From: Streptomyces caelestis
GTDB taxonomy: Bacteria; Actinomycetota; Actinomycetes; Streptomycetales; Streptomycetaceae
DNA length: 60,133 nucleotides
Direction: 5' to 3'
Assembly (NCBI RefSeq): GCF_001279005.1
Contig: NZ_LGCN01000216.1
Span: forward strand, 1-60,133
Part shown: in pieces, positions 9,983 to 18,914 of the stretch
Numbering within the stretch: the stretch's first letter is position 1
How the letters are laid out: each line of letters opens with the position of its first letter
Notes under the pieces: generated by a model
Database searches by the model: none
Told to the model about the DNA's origin: nothing
The model's input: the letters and a program-made list of their open reading frames with translations, nothing else
Program-made: the position numbers and the translations under genes

Positions 9983-11152
9983 CTAGAAGTGGTCGGGTAG
10001 CCAGGGCTCGAGCTGTGCCGTGCTGCGGACGAGGGTCGCGAGTGCCTTCTCCGATACCGCGTGGACTCCGGCCATGCGGGCCGATACGGCGGACCGGTAG
10101 CCGCCGGCGTACCAGACCGCGAGCTGGCGCCGTGTGAAGGCCACTTGCGCCTCGACGTGGGTGGAGACGATCTCGGCCGCTCCGGCCTTGACCTGAAGCA
10201 TCCATCGGTCCCACCCGCCGGTCTCGTTCTCGATCTCGATCGGTACGGTGGCGGCAAAGTCGGTGGGCCAGCCGCGGATCCGGACGGCCTCGGAGATGTC
10301 GAGGATGCGGAGCATCCAGGGGTGCCAGGCCTCGGCGGTGGTGCGGTGGTGGTGGAGTCCGTGCAGGAGGGTGGGGCAAGGGGGGAGGGTGCCGCGTCGG
10401 AAGGTGATGGTGCGGGCGCGAGTGTTGTGGCGGCCGAGGAAGGCGAGCAGGGCGGCGGCGGTGAGCTGGTCGGCGGCCCAGAAGTCGTGGACGGTCAGGC
10501 CCATGCCGTGACGCTCGTGCCGTTTGGTGGTGAGGCTGAGCAGTCCTGAGGTGGGATGGCCGGGCCGGGCGAAGCGGTAGGTGGTGAGGCTGCTCTTGTC
10601 CTGCTTCCACCGGGTCCACCAGGTGGGCCGGTGGACGGGGCCGTTCCACTGGCGGGCGAGGTTGCGTTGGAGGGTTTCGGCCTCATCGGTCAGCCCGTGC
10701 TCGACCTGGAAGTCTCCGCCGGTGAAGCTCCGCTTGAGGTCGTCGGTGGCCACGGTCCAGGCGAGGACGCCGGTGGGGGCTTCCCAGCCGAGGCGGCGGG
10801 CGTAACCGGTGGAGGAGGTCACGATCGCGGAGATCACTGCTCCGCGCTCGATCAGGGGGCGCAGTCGTTCGGTCGTCATGTCGGTGGCCAGGTGGTCGCC
10901 GCGTTCCTCGGGGGCCACGCAGCCGTCACCGAGGCAGGCACTGGGGACGGGAGCGCCGCCGAAGTACTGGTCGACGAGGAGACCGAGGCCGCCGGCGACG
11001 ACCCGGCCGCCGCGGACAGCGACCCGGAGGTCGGCGTGCTCGCGCAGGTGGGTGATGTCACCGATCGGGTGGCCGTAGGAGCGGGTGGCGAGCTGGTCGT
11101 ATTGCTCCCACAGGCCGTCATCGGCTGGGGCGAAGGTCAGCTGCTGGTTCAT
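9983..11152 (-). CDS. Eis-like GNAT N-acetyltransferase
   Basis: The 389-residue protein has an N-terminal GNAT fold (about 5-150, with acetyl-CoA loop candidates around VAPEERGDHLATDM). A second GNAT-like middle region and a C-terminal sterol-carrier-like end (about 290-389, with VAFTRRQLAVWYAGGYRSA) follow. This three-part arrangement and length fit the Eis family, which acetylates amines on aminoglycosides, peptides or other small molecules. It starts 9 bases after the MaoC stop with GAAGG before the ATG, and is the last gene of the minus-strand operon. In this context it could acetylate an amine in the pathway product or give self-protection; that is inference. Confidence 0.75.
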   Translation of the reverse strand: MNQQLTFAPADDGLWEQYDQLATRSYGHPIGDITHLREHADLRVAVRGGRVVAGGLGLLVDQYFGGAPVPSACLGDGCVAPEERGDHLATDMTTERLRPLIERGAVISAIVTSSTGYARRLGWEAPTGVLAWTVATDDLKRSFTGGDFQVEHGLTDEAETLQRNLARQWNGPVHRPTWWTRWKQDKSSLTTYRFARPGHPTSGLLSLTTKRHERHGMGLTVHDFWAADQLTAAALLAFLGRHNTRARTITFRRGTLPPCPTLLHGLHHHRTTAEAWHPWMLRILDISEAVRIRGWPTDFAATVPIEIENETGGWDRWMLQVKAGAAEIVSTHVEAQVAFTRRQLAVWYAGGYRSAVSARMAGVHAVSEKALATLVRSTAQLEPWLPDHF

Positions 11153-11161
11153 GGTCTGCCT

Positions 11162-11692
11162 TCAGTAGTGGACGGCGTCGCGGGCGGCGTCGGCGTCCAG
11201 GGGGACGAGGAAGGTGCGGATGAAGGCCAGGACGTTGGTGGTGTCCTGGTTGTGGGCGGTGGTGTGGCAGGTGATGACACCGGTGTCGGGACGGCTTTCG
11301 GATGCCCGGCGGGTGAGGATCTTCGTTTCGGCGTACAGGGTGTCGCCGATGTGGACGGGGGCGGTGAAGCGCACGTGGTCGACGGCGAGGTTGGCGGTGG
11401 TCAGGCCGCTGATGCTGCGGACGGTCATACCGGCCACGAGATTGAGGGTGACGCCGGAGCAGACCAGGATGCGGCCCCACCGGGTCTGGCTGCTGTAGTG
11501 GGCATCGGTGTGGATGGGGGCGACGTTGCCGCTCAGTGCGGCGCCGAGAAGGTTGTCGAGTTCGGTGACCGTCCGACCGGGCCGGTGCTCGATGATCAGG
11601 CCGGGGACGAGTTCGGGGTAGGAGAGGCCGACGCTCTCGCGGATCCGGTCCTCGCCGGTCCGGCGGTAGCCGTGGGGCATTCCGGGGGTCAT
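11162..11692 (-). CDS. MaoC-family hydratase/dehydratase
   Basis: This 176-residue hot-dog fold protein has the hydratase loop SGNVAPIHTDAHYSSQT, with the conserved His and Asp. The protein is of the mesaconyl-/methylmalyl-CoA dehydratase-like MaoC type, adding or removing water at an enoyl thioester. Its ATG overlaps the stop of the CitE-like gene by four bases (ATGA), so the two are translationally coupled. MaoC plus CitE-like pairs usually act on the same 3-hydroxyacyl or malyl-type thioester. Whether the carrier here is CoA or the operon's ACP cannot be told. Confidence 0.8.
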   Translation of the reverse strand: MTPGMPHGYRRTGEDRIRESVGLSYPELVPGLIIEHRPGRTVTELDNLLGAALSGNVAPIHTDAHYSSQTRWGRILVCSGVTLNLVAGMTVRSISGLTTANLAVDHVRFTAPVHIGDTLYAETKILTRRASESRPDTGVITCHTTAHNQDTTNVLAFIRTFLVPLDADAARDAVHY

Positions 11693-12534
11693 GGCGAGCG
11701 GTCCGCTTCGGCGACGAGCGCGCGAGCCTTGTTGAAGAAGGGGGTGCCGCGCATCTGCCCGTTCACGGTGGTCACCGTTCCGCCGCTGGCGTCGGCGGCC
11801 GCGATGATGGCGCGGGCTTGGGCGATCTCCTCGGCGGTGGGTGTGAAGACGTCATTGATCACCTGCACGTGGCGGGGGTGGACGCAGCCCTTGCCGTGGA
11901 AACCGAGTTCCTTGGCCCGCTCGGCGTCGCGGCGCAGGATGGCGGGGTCGTCGAGGTCCCAGGTGGGAGCGTCGATGGCGGGGATGTTCGCGGCGCCGGC
12001 GGCGTTGACGAGGGCCGAACGGGCGTAAAGGAGGGCGTCCCAGCCCAGGCCGCAGCGGACGGAGGCGGCATAGTCGGCGGAGCCGAAAATGACGCCGCCG
12101 AGCCGGGGCGCGCGCATGATCTCAGGGAGGGCGTCGAAGGCACGGGGACTTTCGATCAGCGCCCAAATGCCGGGGATGTAGCCGTCGGCGTCGAGCGCTG
12201 CGGCGACGAGTTCGATGTCGCGGGACGCTTCCACCTTGGGGACCACGATCAGGTCGGGGCGGGCGGTGTAGGTGGCGAGGGCAACGAGGTCCTTGACGCC
12301 GTCGATCGTCGTGAGACTGTTCATCCGGATGCCGAGGGTGCACGGCGGGTCGGGGAGGGCGAAGAACGCTTCTGAGGCGGTTCGGGCGGTCTGCTTGTCG
12401 GAGCGGGCGACGGAGTCCTCGATGTCGACGACGGCGACCGCGGCGCCGGACTTTTGCGCGCCGGCGAAGCGGTCTCCGCGCAGGCCGGGGGTGATGATCC
12501 AGGCCCGTCCGGGCCGACGGCCGGTGTGAGTCAC
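11689..12534 (-). CDS. CitE-like HpcH/HpaI-family lyase (CoA-ester lyase)
   Basis: This 281-residue TIM-barrel protein has the CitE/malyl-CoA lyase marks: VVDIEDSVARSDK (metal/substrate loop), IRMNS, a WALIESPRAF strand with the metal Glu, GSADYAASV, and the C-terminal GKGCVHPRHV loop. Relatives cleave or form 3-hydroxy-3-carboxy thioesters such as malyl-CoA, citramalyl-CoA or citryl thioester by aldol chemistry. It starts with GTG 8 bases after the ACP stop. With a KAS III, an ACP and a pyruvate-type aldolase in the same operon, a C-C bond forming role is as likely as a degradative one. Confidence 0.8.
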   Translation of the reverse strand: MTHTGRRPGRAWIITPGLRGDRFAGAQKSGAAVAVVDIEDSVARSDKQTARTASEAFFALPDPPCTLGIRMNSLTTIDGVKDLVALATYTARPDLIVVPKVEASRDIELVAAALDADGYIPGIWALIESPRAFDALPEIMRAPRLGGVIFGSADYAASVRCGLGWDALLYARSALVNAAGAANIPAIDAPTWDLDDPAILRRDAERAKELGFHGKGCVHPRHVQVINDVFTPTAEEIAQARAIIAAADASGGTVTTVNGQMRGTPFFNKARALVAEADRSP

Positions 12535-12541
12535 GGGGCGG

Positions 12542-12772
12542 TCACCTTCCGCTGCGCTTGGTGGTGATGAGCAGGTCCAACCGGCCGAGGGTGGCGACGT
12601 CCTTGATGTCGCTGTCGCTGATGTCGATGCCGTAGCGGTCGGCGAGGAGGACGGACAGCTCGACGACGGCTAGGGAGTCGAATCCGGCGTGGTCGAGGCT
12701 GGCGTCGTCGGTGAGCCGGTCGGCGGGCAGCTTGAGGTCGTGGATCAGGATGCTGGTGAGGTCACCGGTCAT
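12542..12772 (-). CDS. Discrete acyl carrier protein
   Basis: A 76-residue acidic ACP with the 4'-phosphopantetheine serine at S33 in HAGFDSLAVVELSVLL and the usual helical layout (LADRYGIDISDSD). The ATG overlaps the KAS III stop by four bases. The primary-metabolism ACP sits in the fab cluster elsewhere in Streptomyces, so a private ACP inside this operon indicates a dedicated carrier-bound intermediate. The probable partner is the KAS III just upstream. Confidence 0.88.
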   Translation of the reverse strand: MTGDLTSILIHDLKLPADRLTDDASLDHAGFDSLAVVELSVLLADRYGIDISDSDIKDVATLGRLDLLITTKRSGR

Positions 12773-13770
12773 GTCCGGCTCCTTTTCGGAAGGCGGGTGA
12801 GGGAGAGGTCGGGCCACGTGAGGGTGGTGGCGCCCCAGGACAGTCCGGCGCCGAACGCGGTGAGCAGGGTGCGGTGGCCGGGCTTGAGGCGGCCGTCGGA
12901 GGCGGCTTGGGCCAGGAGCAGGGGGATGGACGCGGCACCGGTGTTGCCGACCTCGTCCACGTTGCCGAGCTGACGACCGTCGGGGATATCGAGCTGCCGG
13001 GCGACGAACGAGGTGATGCGGCTGTTGGCCTGGTGCGGGACCAGGCGGTCGACGTCCGCGAGTTCCCACCCCACGGCGGTGGCAGCCTGGCGGGAGGCCG
13101 TGGACATGCGGTCGACTGCGTGCCGGAAGACATCGGATCCGTTCATGCGCAGAGCGCCGGGGCGGAAGGCCCGGATCAGGTCGGCGCCGGTGCCGTCGCT
13201 GCCCAGCATCACCGGCCCGAGGGCTCCGGCCTCGTCCGCGCTGCCGCGGCGCAGCACCACAGCACCGGCACCGTCGCCGAACAGCGGGACGGTCGTGCGG
13301 TCCTCGGGGTCGGGAAGAGTAGCGAGGCGGTCGGCACCGACGACCAGGGCGGTCCGTGCGGTACCGGCGGCGATGAGCCCGGCCGCGGTGGCGAGGGCGT
13401 AGAGGAAACCGGTACAGCCGGCCGCGAGGTCGTATGCGGGGATGCCGGTCAGCCCGAGCCGGGTGGCGACGGCGGGGGCGGTGGCCGGACAGCAGCGGTC
13501 CGGGGTGGTCGTGGCCACCACCAGGGCCTCCACCATGACCGGTTCCCCGTCGTCGAGGGTCTGGGCGGCGGCCCGGACGGCGAGGTCGGTCGTGGACAGG
13601 TCCGCCCCGGCGACGTGACGCCGGGTGATGCCGGTCCGCGAGCGGATCCACTCATCCGTGGTGTCCAGACGCGCGGTCAGGTCGGCGTTCGAGACGATGT
13701 ACGGGGGCAGCGCTGCGCCGACTCCGCAGACCACGGCCGCCCTCCTGGCAACTCCGGATGCGGCGGTCAT
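12769..13770 (-). CDS. 3-oxoacyl-ACP synthase III (FabH-like KAS III)
   Basis: A 333-residue condensing enzyme with a complete FabH triad: Cys119 in [12 protein letters not shown], His in [10 protein letters not shown] and Asn in EVGNTGAAS. It also has the GDGAGAVVL fold motif and the [10 protein letters not shown] start region. It would load an acyl-CoA and condense it with malonyl-ACP. Here the most natural partner is the adjacent ACP, and the acetyl-CoA made by the acetaldehyde dehydrogenase two genes upstream is a possible primer. The ATG overlaps the aldolase stop by four bases. Confidence 0.9.
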   Translation of the reverse strand: MTAASGVARRAAVVCGVGAALPPYIVSNADLTARLDTTDEWIRSRTGITRRHVAGADLSTTDLAVRAAAQTLDDGEPVMVEALVVATTTPDRCCPATAPAVATRLGLTGIPAYDLAAGCTGFLYALATAAGLIAAGTARTALVVGADRLATLPDPEDRTTVPLFGDGAGAVVLRRGSADEAGALGPVMLGSDGTGADLIRAFRPGALRMNGSDVFRHAVDRMSTASRQAATAVGWELADVDRLVPHQANSRITSFVARQLDIPDGRQLGNVDEVGNTGAASIPLLLAQAASDGRLKPGHRTLLTAFGAGLSWGATTLTWPDLSLTRLPKRSRT

Positions 13771-14792
13771 CGGGCGGCCGCCTTGACCTGACGGGCGATG
13801 TCGCCGATCAGGTCCTCCTGCCCGGCGACAACCTGCCGTTCACCGAGGGCGAGGAACAGATCGACGGGGTCGATGCCTTCGGCACGGGCGGTCTGAAGAA
13901 CGGGTCGCCTGAAGCCGGAGAACACCCCGGCGAGCCCACTGGCCACGGCGAGCGAGTCGACGGACGGCGGGGCTTTCATCAGGCGGTCGGCGGCGACGTC
14001 GGTGGCGGCCAGGACCTCGCGCAGGCCGATACCGGTCTCGACGCCACGGCGTTCGAGGACAGCCACGAGGACCTCGAGCTGGGTGTTGCCGGCCCCGGCG
14101 CCGAACCCGCGGGCGGTCGCGTCGATGATGGACGCCCCGGCGTCCACGGCGGCAAGGCTGTTCGCCACGGCCAGGCCCAGGTTGTTGTGGCCGTGAAAAA
14201 TCACCGGCACGTCGACGGCGTCGACAATGGCGCGCACGCGCTCAGCGACATCGGCCGGGAGGTAATGGCCCGCGGAGTCCATGATGCCGACGGCCTGCGC
14301 GCCGAACCGCACCATCAGGGCGCACTGTTCGGCGAGCCCGCCGGGGCCGGTCATGTGGCTCATGAGTAGGACGCCCTGGGCTTCGGCTCCGAGGTCACGG
14401 ACGACGCCGATGTGGCGTTCGGTGACGTCGGCCTCGGTACAGTGCGCGGCGATCCGTACGACGTCGGCGCCATGGCGGACGGCGGCCGCCAGGTCGTCGG
14501 AGGTGCCCCAGCCGGGGGCCATGAAGACGCCCATCCGTGACGAGGTGAGAGCCTCGCGGACAGTGGTGAGCATCGTGGCGTCGTCGAGTCGGGCGCGGCC
14601 GATCTGAAGGCTGGAGGCGCCCAGACCGTTGCCGTGGCCGACCTCCACCACCGGCACTCCGGCGGCGTTCGCGGCGGTGGCGTAGGCGCGGAGCTGGTCG
14701 GCGTCGAGCCGGTGGCCGACCGCGTGGTGTCCGTCGCGCAGGGTCGGGTCGTGCAGGAGAATCCGGCGCCGCTCGTGCGGGGGTGTGTTCAT
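13767..14792 (-). CDS. dmpG: 4-hydroxy-2-oxovalerate aldolase
   Basis: A 341-residue divalent-metal TIM-barrel aldolase (DmpG/BphI/MhpE type) splitting 4-hydroxy-2-oxovalerate into pyruvate and acetaldehyde, in principle reversibly. Signatures are [14 protein letters not shown] at the start, [14 protein letters not shown], the metal-binding [20 protein letters not shown] and [13 protein letters not shown]. The C-terminal communication domain that holds the dehydrogenase partner is present, so a channelling complex with the next gene is expected. Overlap of four bases on both sides places it in the middle of a coupled set. Confidence 0.92.
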   Translation of the reverse strand: MNTPPHERRRILLHDPTLRDGHHAVGHRLDADQLRAYATAANAAGVPVVEVGHGNGLGASSLQIGRARLDDATMLTTVREALTSSRMGVFMAPGWGTSDDLAAAVRHGADVVRIAAHCTEADVTERHIGVVRDLGAEAQGVLLMSHMTGPGGLAEQCALMVRFGAQAVGIMDSAGHYLPADVAERVRAIVDAVDVPVIFHGHNNLGLAVANSLAAVDAGASIIDATARGFGAGAGNTQLEVLVAVLERRGVETGIGLREVLAATDVAADRLMKAPPSVDSLAVASGLAGVFSGFRRPVLQTARAEGIDPVDLFLALGERQVVAGQEDLIGDIARQVKAAAR

Positions 14793-15676
14793 GGGTGGAG
14801 TCCCCTTCCTCGGGAAGCGGCGGCCGACTGCTCGGCGAGCAGGACAGCGGCGGCGTTGATGATGTCGACGCTTCCGGCGTGGCGGGGCAGGCGGCCACCG
14901 GAGGCGGTCACCTCCACCACGACCGAGATCCGACCCGGGTCCACGGCGAGCGACGTCACCTTGAACCCGGGCGCGTAGGCGCGCACGGCCTGGGCGGCGG
15001 CCGCGATGCTCGTGCGGACCGGTGCGGGGCGGATGCCGTCCGCGAGGACGGTCATGGCCACCCGGAACGGCGGTGCGGGCCGGGCGGGGCTGAGGTTGAC
15101 CATCACCTTCACGTCCCGGGTGCCGGTGAAGGCCCGGATCGCGGCCGAAGTGGTGGCGATGTACTGATCGAGGTTCAGGCGGGTGGCCCGGCCGGCACTC
15201 GCACTCGCCCCGGTGGAGACCACTTCGATGTACGAGGGGGTGCAGCGCCGGGAGAGGGCGTACAGGACCGGAATGGCCGCCTGCCCGCCGCAGCTGACGA
15301 GGTTCAGGTGCCGACGGGCCGCCGGCGGGTGGCTGTTGACGCCCGGCACGATGACCGTGCCGAGACCCGTGGGGGTCAGGTCGATCAGAGTGGTGCCGGT
15401 TGGCCGCAGCGCCGTCCAGTGCTCGGCATGGATGTCGGCGTTGGTGGCGTCGAAGACCATGTCGAGGGGCCCGGCGTCCACCACGGCGTGGATCCCGCCG
15501 GCGGTGGTCGGGTGGCCCGTCTCGGCCGCCCGTCGCAAGCCCAGGCTGTCCCGGTCGCGGCCTGCGACCAGGGCCAGTTCCAGCTTCCTCGACCGGCAGA
15601 TTTTGTCGACGAGGTCGATCCCGATCAGGCCCGCGCCGAGCACGGCGACACGCAGACGCTGTTCATCAGCAGCCAT
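14789..15676 (-). CDS. dmpF: Acetaldehyde dehydrogenase (acetylating)
   Basis: A 295-residue CoA-dependent aldehyde dehydrogenase of the DmpF/BphJ/MhpF type that turns acetaldehyde, NAD and CoA into acetyl-CoA. It has a Rossmann start ([14 protein letters not shown]), the catalytic Cys in [15 protein letters not shown] and the [20 protein letters not shown] region. An AGGAG sits upstream of ATG 15676. It normally forms a heterotetramer with the aldolase downstream, passing acetaldehyde through a tunnel. Confidence 0.92.
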   Translation of the reverse strand: MAADEQRLRVAVLGAGLIGIDLVDKICRSRKLELALVAGRDRDSLGLRRAAETGHPTTAGGIHAVVDAGPLDMVFDATNADIHAEHWTALRPTGTTLIDLTPTGLGTVIVPGVNSHPPAARRHLNLVSCGGQAAIPVLYALSRRCTPSYIEVVSTGASASAGRATRLNLDQYIATTSAAIRAFTGTRDVKVMVNLSPARPAPPFRVAMTVLADGIRPAPVRTSIAAAAQAVRAYAPGFKVTSLAVDPGRISVVVEVTASGGRLPRHAGSVDIINAAAVLLAEQSAAASRGRGLHP

Positions 15677-15728
15677 CGGCCGCTCCTTCGTTCAGTGGAG
15701 GGGTGGTGCATGAGGGGCGCGCTGCCGG

Positions 15729-16520
15729 CTAGCGCACGTGCAGCTCGACCGGCGGAAGATGCGACGAGCGGGCGCGTACCGTGCTCCGGGCTTCCAGGGG
15801 GAGGCTGGCGTGTACGGCCCCGGCCAGGACCAACTGCCCGGCGCGCAGGCCGTCGCCAGAGCGGTGTAGCCGTCCGGCGAGCCAGGTCAGGGCACGGAGC
15901 GGGTCGCCGAGGACGGCGCGGCCTTCCCCGGTCGCGACGGCGGTACCGTCGATGCTGACGACCAGCAGTTCGGCGGCCAGGTCCATGTCCGCGCTGAGCG
16001 GCACCATGGGCCCGGTGACGACCCGAGCGCAGGACGCGTTGTCGGCGATGCTGTCCGCGACCGTGAGGCGCCAGCTGGTGAACCGGGTGTCGATCACCTC
16101 CAGGGCGAGGAACACTTCCTTCACTGCTGCCCTTACCTCATCCAGACCCACGTTCGCGCCCGCCAGGTCGCAGCCGAGCCGGAACGCGATCTCGGCCTCC
16201 ACTCGCGGTTGCATCAGCACACACCGGTCCAGGGCGCTGCCGGCGGGCAGCACCATGTGGTCCAGCAGGACGCCCGAGTCCGGCTCGTCGACACCCATCT
16301 GCTCCTGCATGGCCCGAGAGGTCACCCCGGCCTTGTGGCCGACGACGCGGACGCCGCTCGCGGTTCGCCGTGCCACCGCTACCTCCTGCACCCGGTAGGC
16401 GGTCTCCACCGACAAACCCGGCCGTCGAACGGTCAACGCTTCAATCGGGACGCGCTCGTACTCCGCCGCCAGCAGAGCCGCCGCCGCAGCGGCGATCCAG
16501 CGGTCATCCTGCTCGTCCAT
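15729..16520 (-). CDS. dmpE: 2-oxopent-4-enoate hydratase
   Basis: A 263-residue fumarylacetoacetate-hydrolase-fold enzyme of the DmpE/MhpD type that hydrates 2-hydroxypenta-2,4-dienoate to 4-hydroxy-2-oxovalerate. Landmarks are the metal-binding PRVEAEIAFRLG, ALEVIDTRF, DNASCARVVTG and GDPLRALTWLA. ATG 16520 has GGAGGGA nearby; longer starts into the regulator's divergent region have no support. It heads the operon, 52 bases before dmpF. A meta-cleavage dioxygenase, the usual upstream supplier, is absent from the window. Confidence 0.9.
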   Translation of the reverse strand: MDEQDDRWIAAAAAALLAAEYERVPIEALTVRRPGLSVETAYRVQEVAVARRTASGVRVVGHKAGVTSRAMQEQMGVDEPDSGVLLDHMVLPAGSALDRCVLMQPRVEAEIAFRLGCDLAGANVGLDEVRAAVKEVFLALEVIDTRFTSWRLTVADSIADNASCARVVTGPMVPLSADMDLAAELLVVSIDGTAVATGEGRAVLGDPLRALTWLAGRLHRSGDGLRAGQLVLAGAVHASLPLEARSTVRARSSHLPPVELHVR

Positions 16521-16666
16521 GACGATCCCTCCTCGGGGCATCACATGCGGTTCGCAGACGTGAGCACGGAAGCAGGACGGCACTGGTGTCGACCGCCGGG
16601 CTCGGGTCTGATGAAGAGTCAACCGGCGGACTCTTCGTAGCGATACGGTGGCGGGCAGGCCAAGCG

Positions 16667-16683
16667 GTATATCTCGTATATAC
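16667..16683. promoter_or_regulatory. Palindromic operator between dmpE operon and regulator
   Basis: GTATATCTCGTATATAC is a perfect 6-base inverted repeat with a 5-base centre, strikingly AT-rich for this genome, 14 bases upstream of the regulator's ATG and in the divergent promoter region. It could be bound by the XRE/TPR protein or by an unlinked factor. The TATA content may also include a -10 element. Confidence 0.5.
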
Positions 16684-16696
16684 GGGGCAGGTGCTC

Positions 16697-18071
16697 ATGA
16701 CCACACGCACGTCGAACATCCATCTCAGCGCCCTTGTCGCCGAGTCCGGCCTCACCTACGAGGCGCTGGCCAAGGCAGTCTGCGCGGTCGCCGCCGAATG
16801 CGGCGCACGCTTGCGCACGAACAAGTCCAACGTCGAACACTGGCTCAGCGGAACCGTGCCCCGTGGTGACACACCCCGCTACCTCGCCGTCGCGCTCTCC
16901 CGGCGCCTCGGCCGCCTCCTGACCCCCGCCGACCTCGGCCTGCCCTCCCCGGCAGAGGCCGAGAATGACACCATCGGACTGTCCCTCGGGAGCGACCCGA
17001 TGGATGCCCTGCTGCCGATGTGGAGGTATGAGTTGGACCGCCGCCGCTTCCTGACGGCCGCCGCCTACTCCGTGACAGCCGCAGCCCTACCCCTCAGCCA
17101 CGTCCAGGACATCGCCGCCCGCACCGAGGCCGCCCGCACCGGAAACACCGTCGGCATGGCCGAAGTCGCCGCCGTCCGCGACATGATCCACGCGTTCTCC
17201 GAAATGGACGAACGCCACGGCGGACAGCACGGCCGCAGCGCCCTGGTCACCTACCTCCGTGACGACGTCGCCCCGCTGTGCCGGGCCCGGTTCCGTACCG
17301 ACGAAGCCCGCCGGCAGATGCTCTCCGCCGCCAGCCGCGGCGTCCACTTGTTGGGCTGGAAAAGCTACGACGCCGGGCAACAGGGACTCGCCCAGCGTTA
17401 CTACCTGCAGTCCTACGCCCTGGCCGCCGAATCCGGCCTGCGCGGGCACGACGGATTCGTGATGCGCACGATGGCCATGCAGGGCCTCAGGCTCCACCGT
17501 CCTGAACACTGCCTGGGCCTGGCCGAGACCGGCCTGAACCGGGCCAAAGGACGGGTGGACGCCCAGACCGAAGCCCTCTTCCGCGTCGTTCACGCCCACA
17601 CCCTGGCCAAGAGCGGCAAGCCCTGCGCGGCCCTCGCCGAGGCCGAACGCGCCCGCACCCTGCTGGCCGGTGCCCCCGGCGACGAGGTGCCGTTCTGGGC
17701 GCTGGCCTGGGGCCCACCGGCCGCGTCGGTGTACTCCCGCACCGCCAAGGTCCACGAGACCCTGGGCGATCACCGGGCCGCCGCCGCGCAGTACGCGTTG
17801 GCCGCCACGGCCCGCCCGGCAGACACCTACGCGCGGATCGTCGCCCTGGATCTGGTCGCGGGCGCGGAGATGCACCTCAAGCGCGGCAGCGTCGAGCAGG
17901 CGTGCGCCACCTGGCACCGGGCCATCGATCACATGGGCGGTGTCCGCTCCGCCCGCACCGCTGAAAGCGGTCTCCCGTATGCGCAGCGACCTCGCACGCT
18001 TCCGGGCCCGTGGCCTGCGGTGTGTGGCCGAGCTCGACGAACGGGGACGCGACTTCCTCACCGGTGCCTGA
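16697..18071 (+). pseudogene. XRE/TPR transcriptional regulator (NsdA-like), frameshifted near the 3' end
   Basis: From ATG 16697 the protein has an N-terminal HTH-like region (about 1-80, GLTYEALAKAVCAVAAECG and NKSNVEHWLSGTVP). A short hydrophobic patch after DRRRFLTAAA follows, then a helical TPR-type repeat region to about residue 420. This is the architecture of Streptomyces regulators such as NsdA. At about 17960 the conserved C-terminus (KAVSRMRSDLARFRARGLRC, then ELDERGRDFLTGA) switches to the frame ending at TGA 18069-18071. The original frame runs on into nonsense over the Nudix gene. An indel of one or two bases near CACCGCTGAAAGC explains it. Either the real protein has an altered tail or this is a sequencing error. 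Divergent placement suggests control of the dmpE operon. Confidence 0.65.
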
Positions 18072-18073
18072 CC

Positions 18074-18793
18074 TCAGCGGCACCCGGAGAAGCGGCGGAC
18101 GATCGGATCCAGGTAGTCCGCGTGCGGGCCGGCCAGACCGGCCAGTTCGTCCGGCGAGTGCACCAGGGCGATGCCGTCGAGTTCAGGTTCGCGGCCCTGG
18201 ACGCGCTCGGCCGCCGCAACCATGGCGAAGGCCGCGCGCAGCGTTACCTCGGGAAGGGCCGGGGCCAGGTAGGTCAGGCCGATACTGCCGTTCTCGCCGC
18301 AGGTGACGACCCACAGCTTCAGGTCCTCGGCGGCCGCGTCGATCCCCAACTCCTCGGCGAGCTCTCGCGCCGCCTGACCGGCCAGTGCCGACTCGTCCAG
18401 CGCTGCTCCGTCCCGGGGAGGCTCCACAGACCCTCCTGGCAACTGCCAGCGGCCCGGGGCGGCCGTGGAGGGCGACATCCTCGCTGCCAGCACACGGCCG
18501 TCGTCCGTCGGCTGGACGACGTTCACGAACAACGAGGGCAGCGCGGTGGCACCGGGAACGCGACGCAAGGCGTAGTGCCGATAGGTCACACGCACCCAGG
18601 ACAGGCGCAGGATGCACGGGTCCATCCACTTCAACCCCCCGCAGGCCACCACAGGCCCGTCGAAGAGGCTGGGGTTGGCCCGGACCGCCATGTCCCACAC
18701 CCGGTCCCTGGCCTCAGCGTCCTGGGGCGGCAGCGGCGGCTCAGCAGCTTCGGTCAGCAGAAGTTGTTCGACGTCGAAGAGGTCAATGCCCAT
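18074..18793 (-). CDS. Nudix hydrolase
   Basis: About 239 residues. A Nudix-like domain covers roughly 85-225, with WQLPGGSVEPP, a loop, and AARELAEELGID as the metal-binding REUXEE part. The N-terminal 80 residues (LFDVEQLLLTEA, VWDMAVRANPSLFDGPVVAC) are found in a Streptomyces subfamily. It should cut a nucleoside-diphosphate-linked compound; the substrate is unknown. I prefer ATG 18793 (MGIDLFDVEQ); GTG 18838 is possible. It converges on the regulator with only two bases between stops. Confidence 0.8.
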   Translation of the reverse strand: MGIDLFDVEQLLLTEAAEPPLPPQDAEARDRVWDMAVRANPSLFDGPVVACGGLKWMDPCILRLSWVRVTYRHYALRRVPGATALPSLFVNVVQPTDDGRVLAARMSPSTAAPGRWQLPGGSVEPPRDGAALDESALAGQAARELAEELGIDAAAEDLKLWVVTCGENGSIGLTYLAPALPEVTLRAAFAMVAAAERVQGREPELDGIALVHSPDELAGLAGPHADYLDPIVRRFSGCR

Positions 18794-18867
18794 GAGGGCA
18801 GTGTCTCGGTCACCGGCCCGCCCTAGGACCGGCTCCACGCAGGTCGGTCCGACTGTTTCTCCAGAAA

Positions 18868-18896
18868 GGCGGGCCCGGACGAGGTCCGGGCCCGCC
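18868..18896 (-). terminator. Hairpin terminator after the GH92 gene
   Basis: A perfect 13-bp stem (18868-18880 with 18884-18896) and a 3-base loop begin about 19 bases past the GH92 stop. On the minus strand it is followed by CTTTCT. Confidence 0.75.
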
Positions 18897-18914
18897 GTGC
18901 GGGCGGAGGCCGGC

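Noticed and set aside
16586..18826. 746-codon protein made by reading the regulator frame straight through
   Set aside because: The last 300 codons are antisense to the Nudix gene and unlike any protein; the conserved C-terminus is in another frame, so a frameshift is the better explanation.
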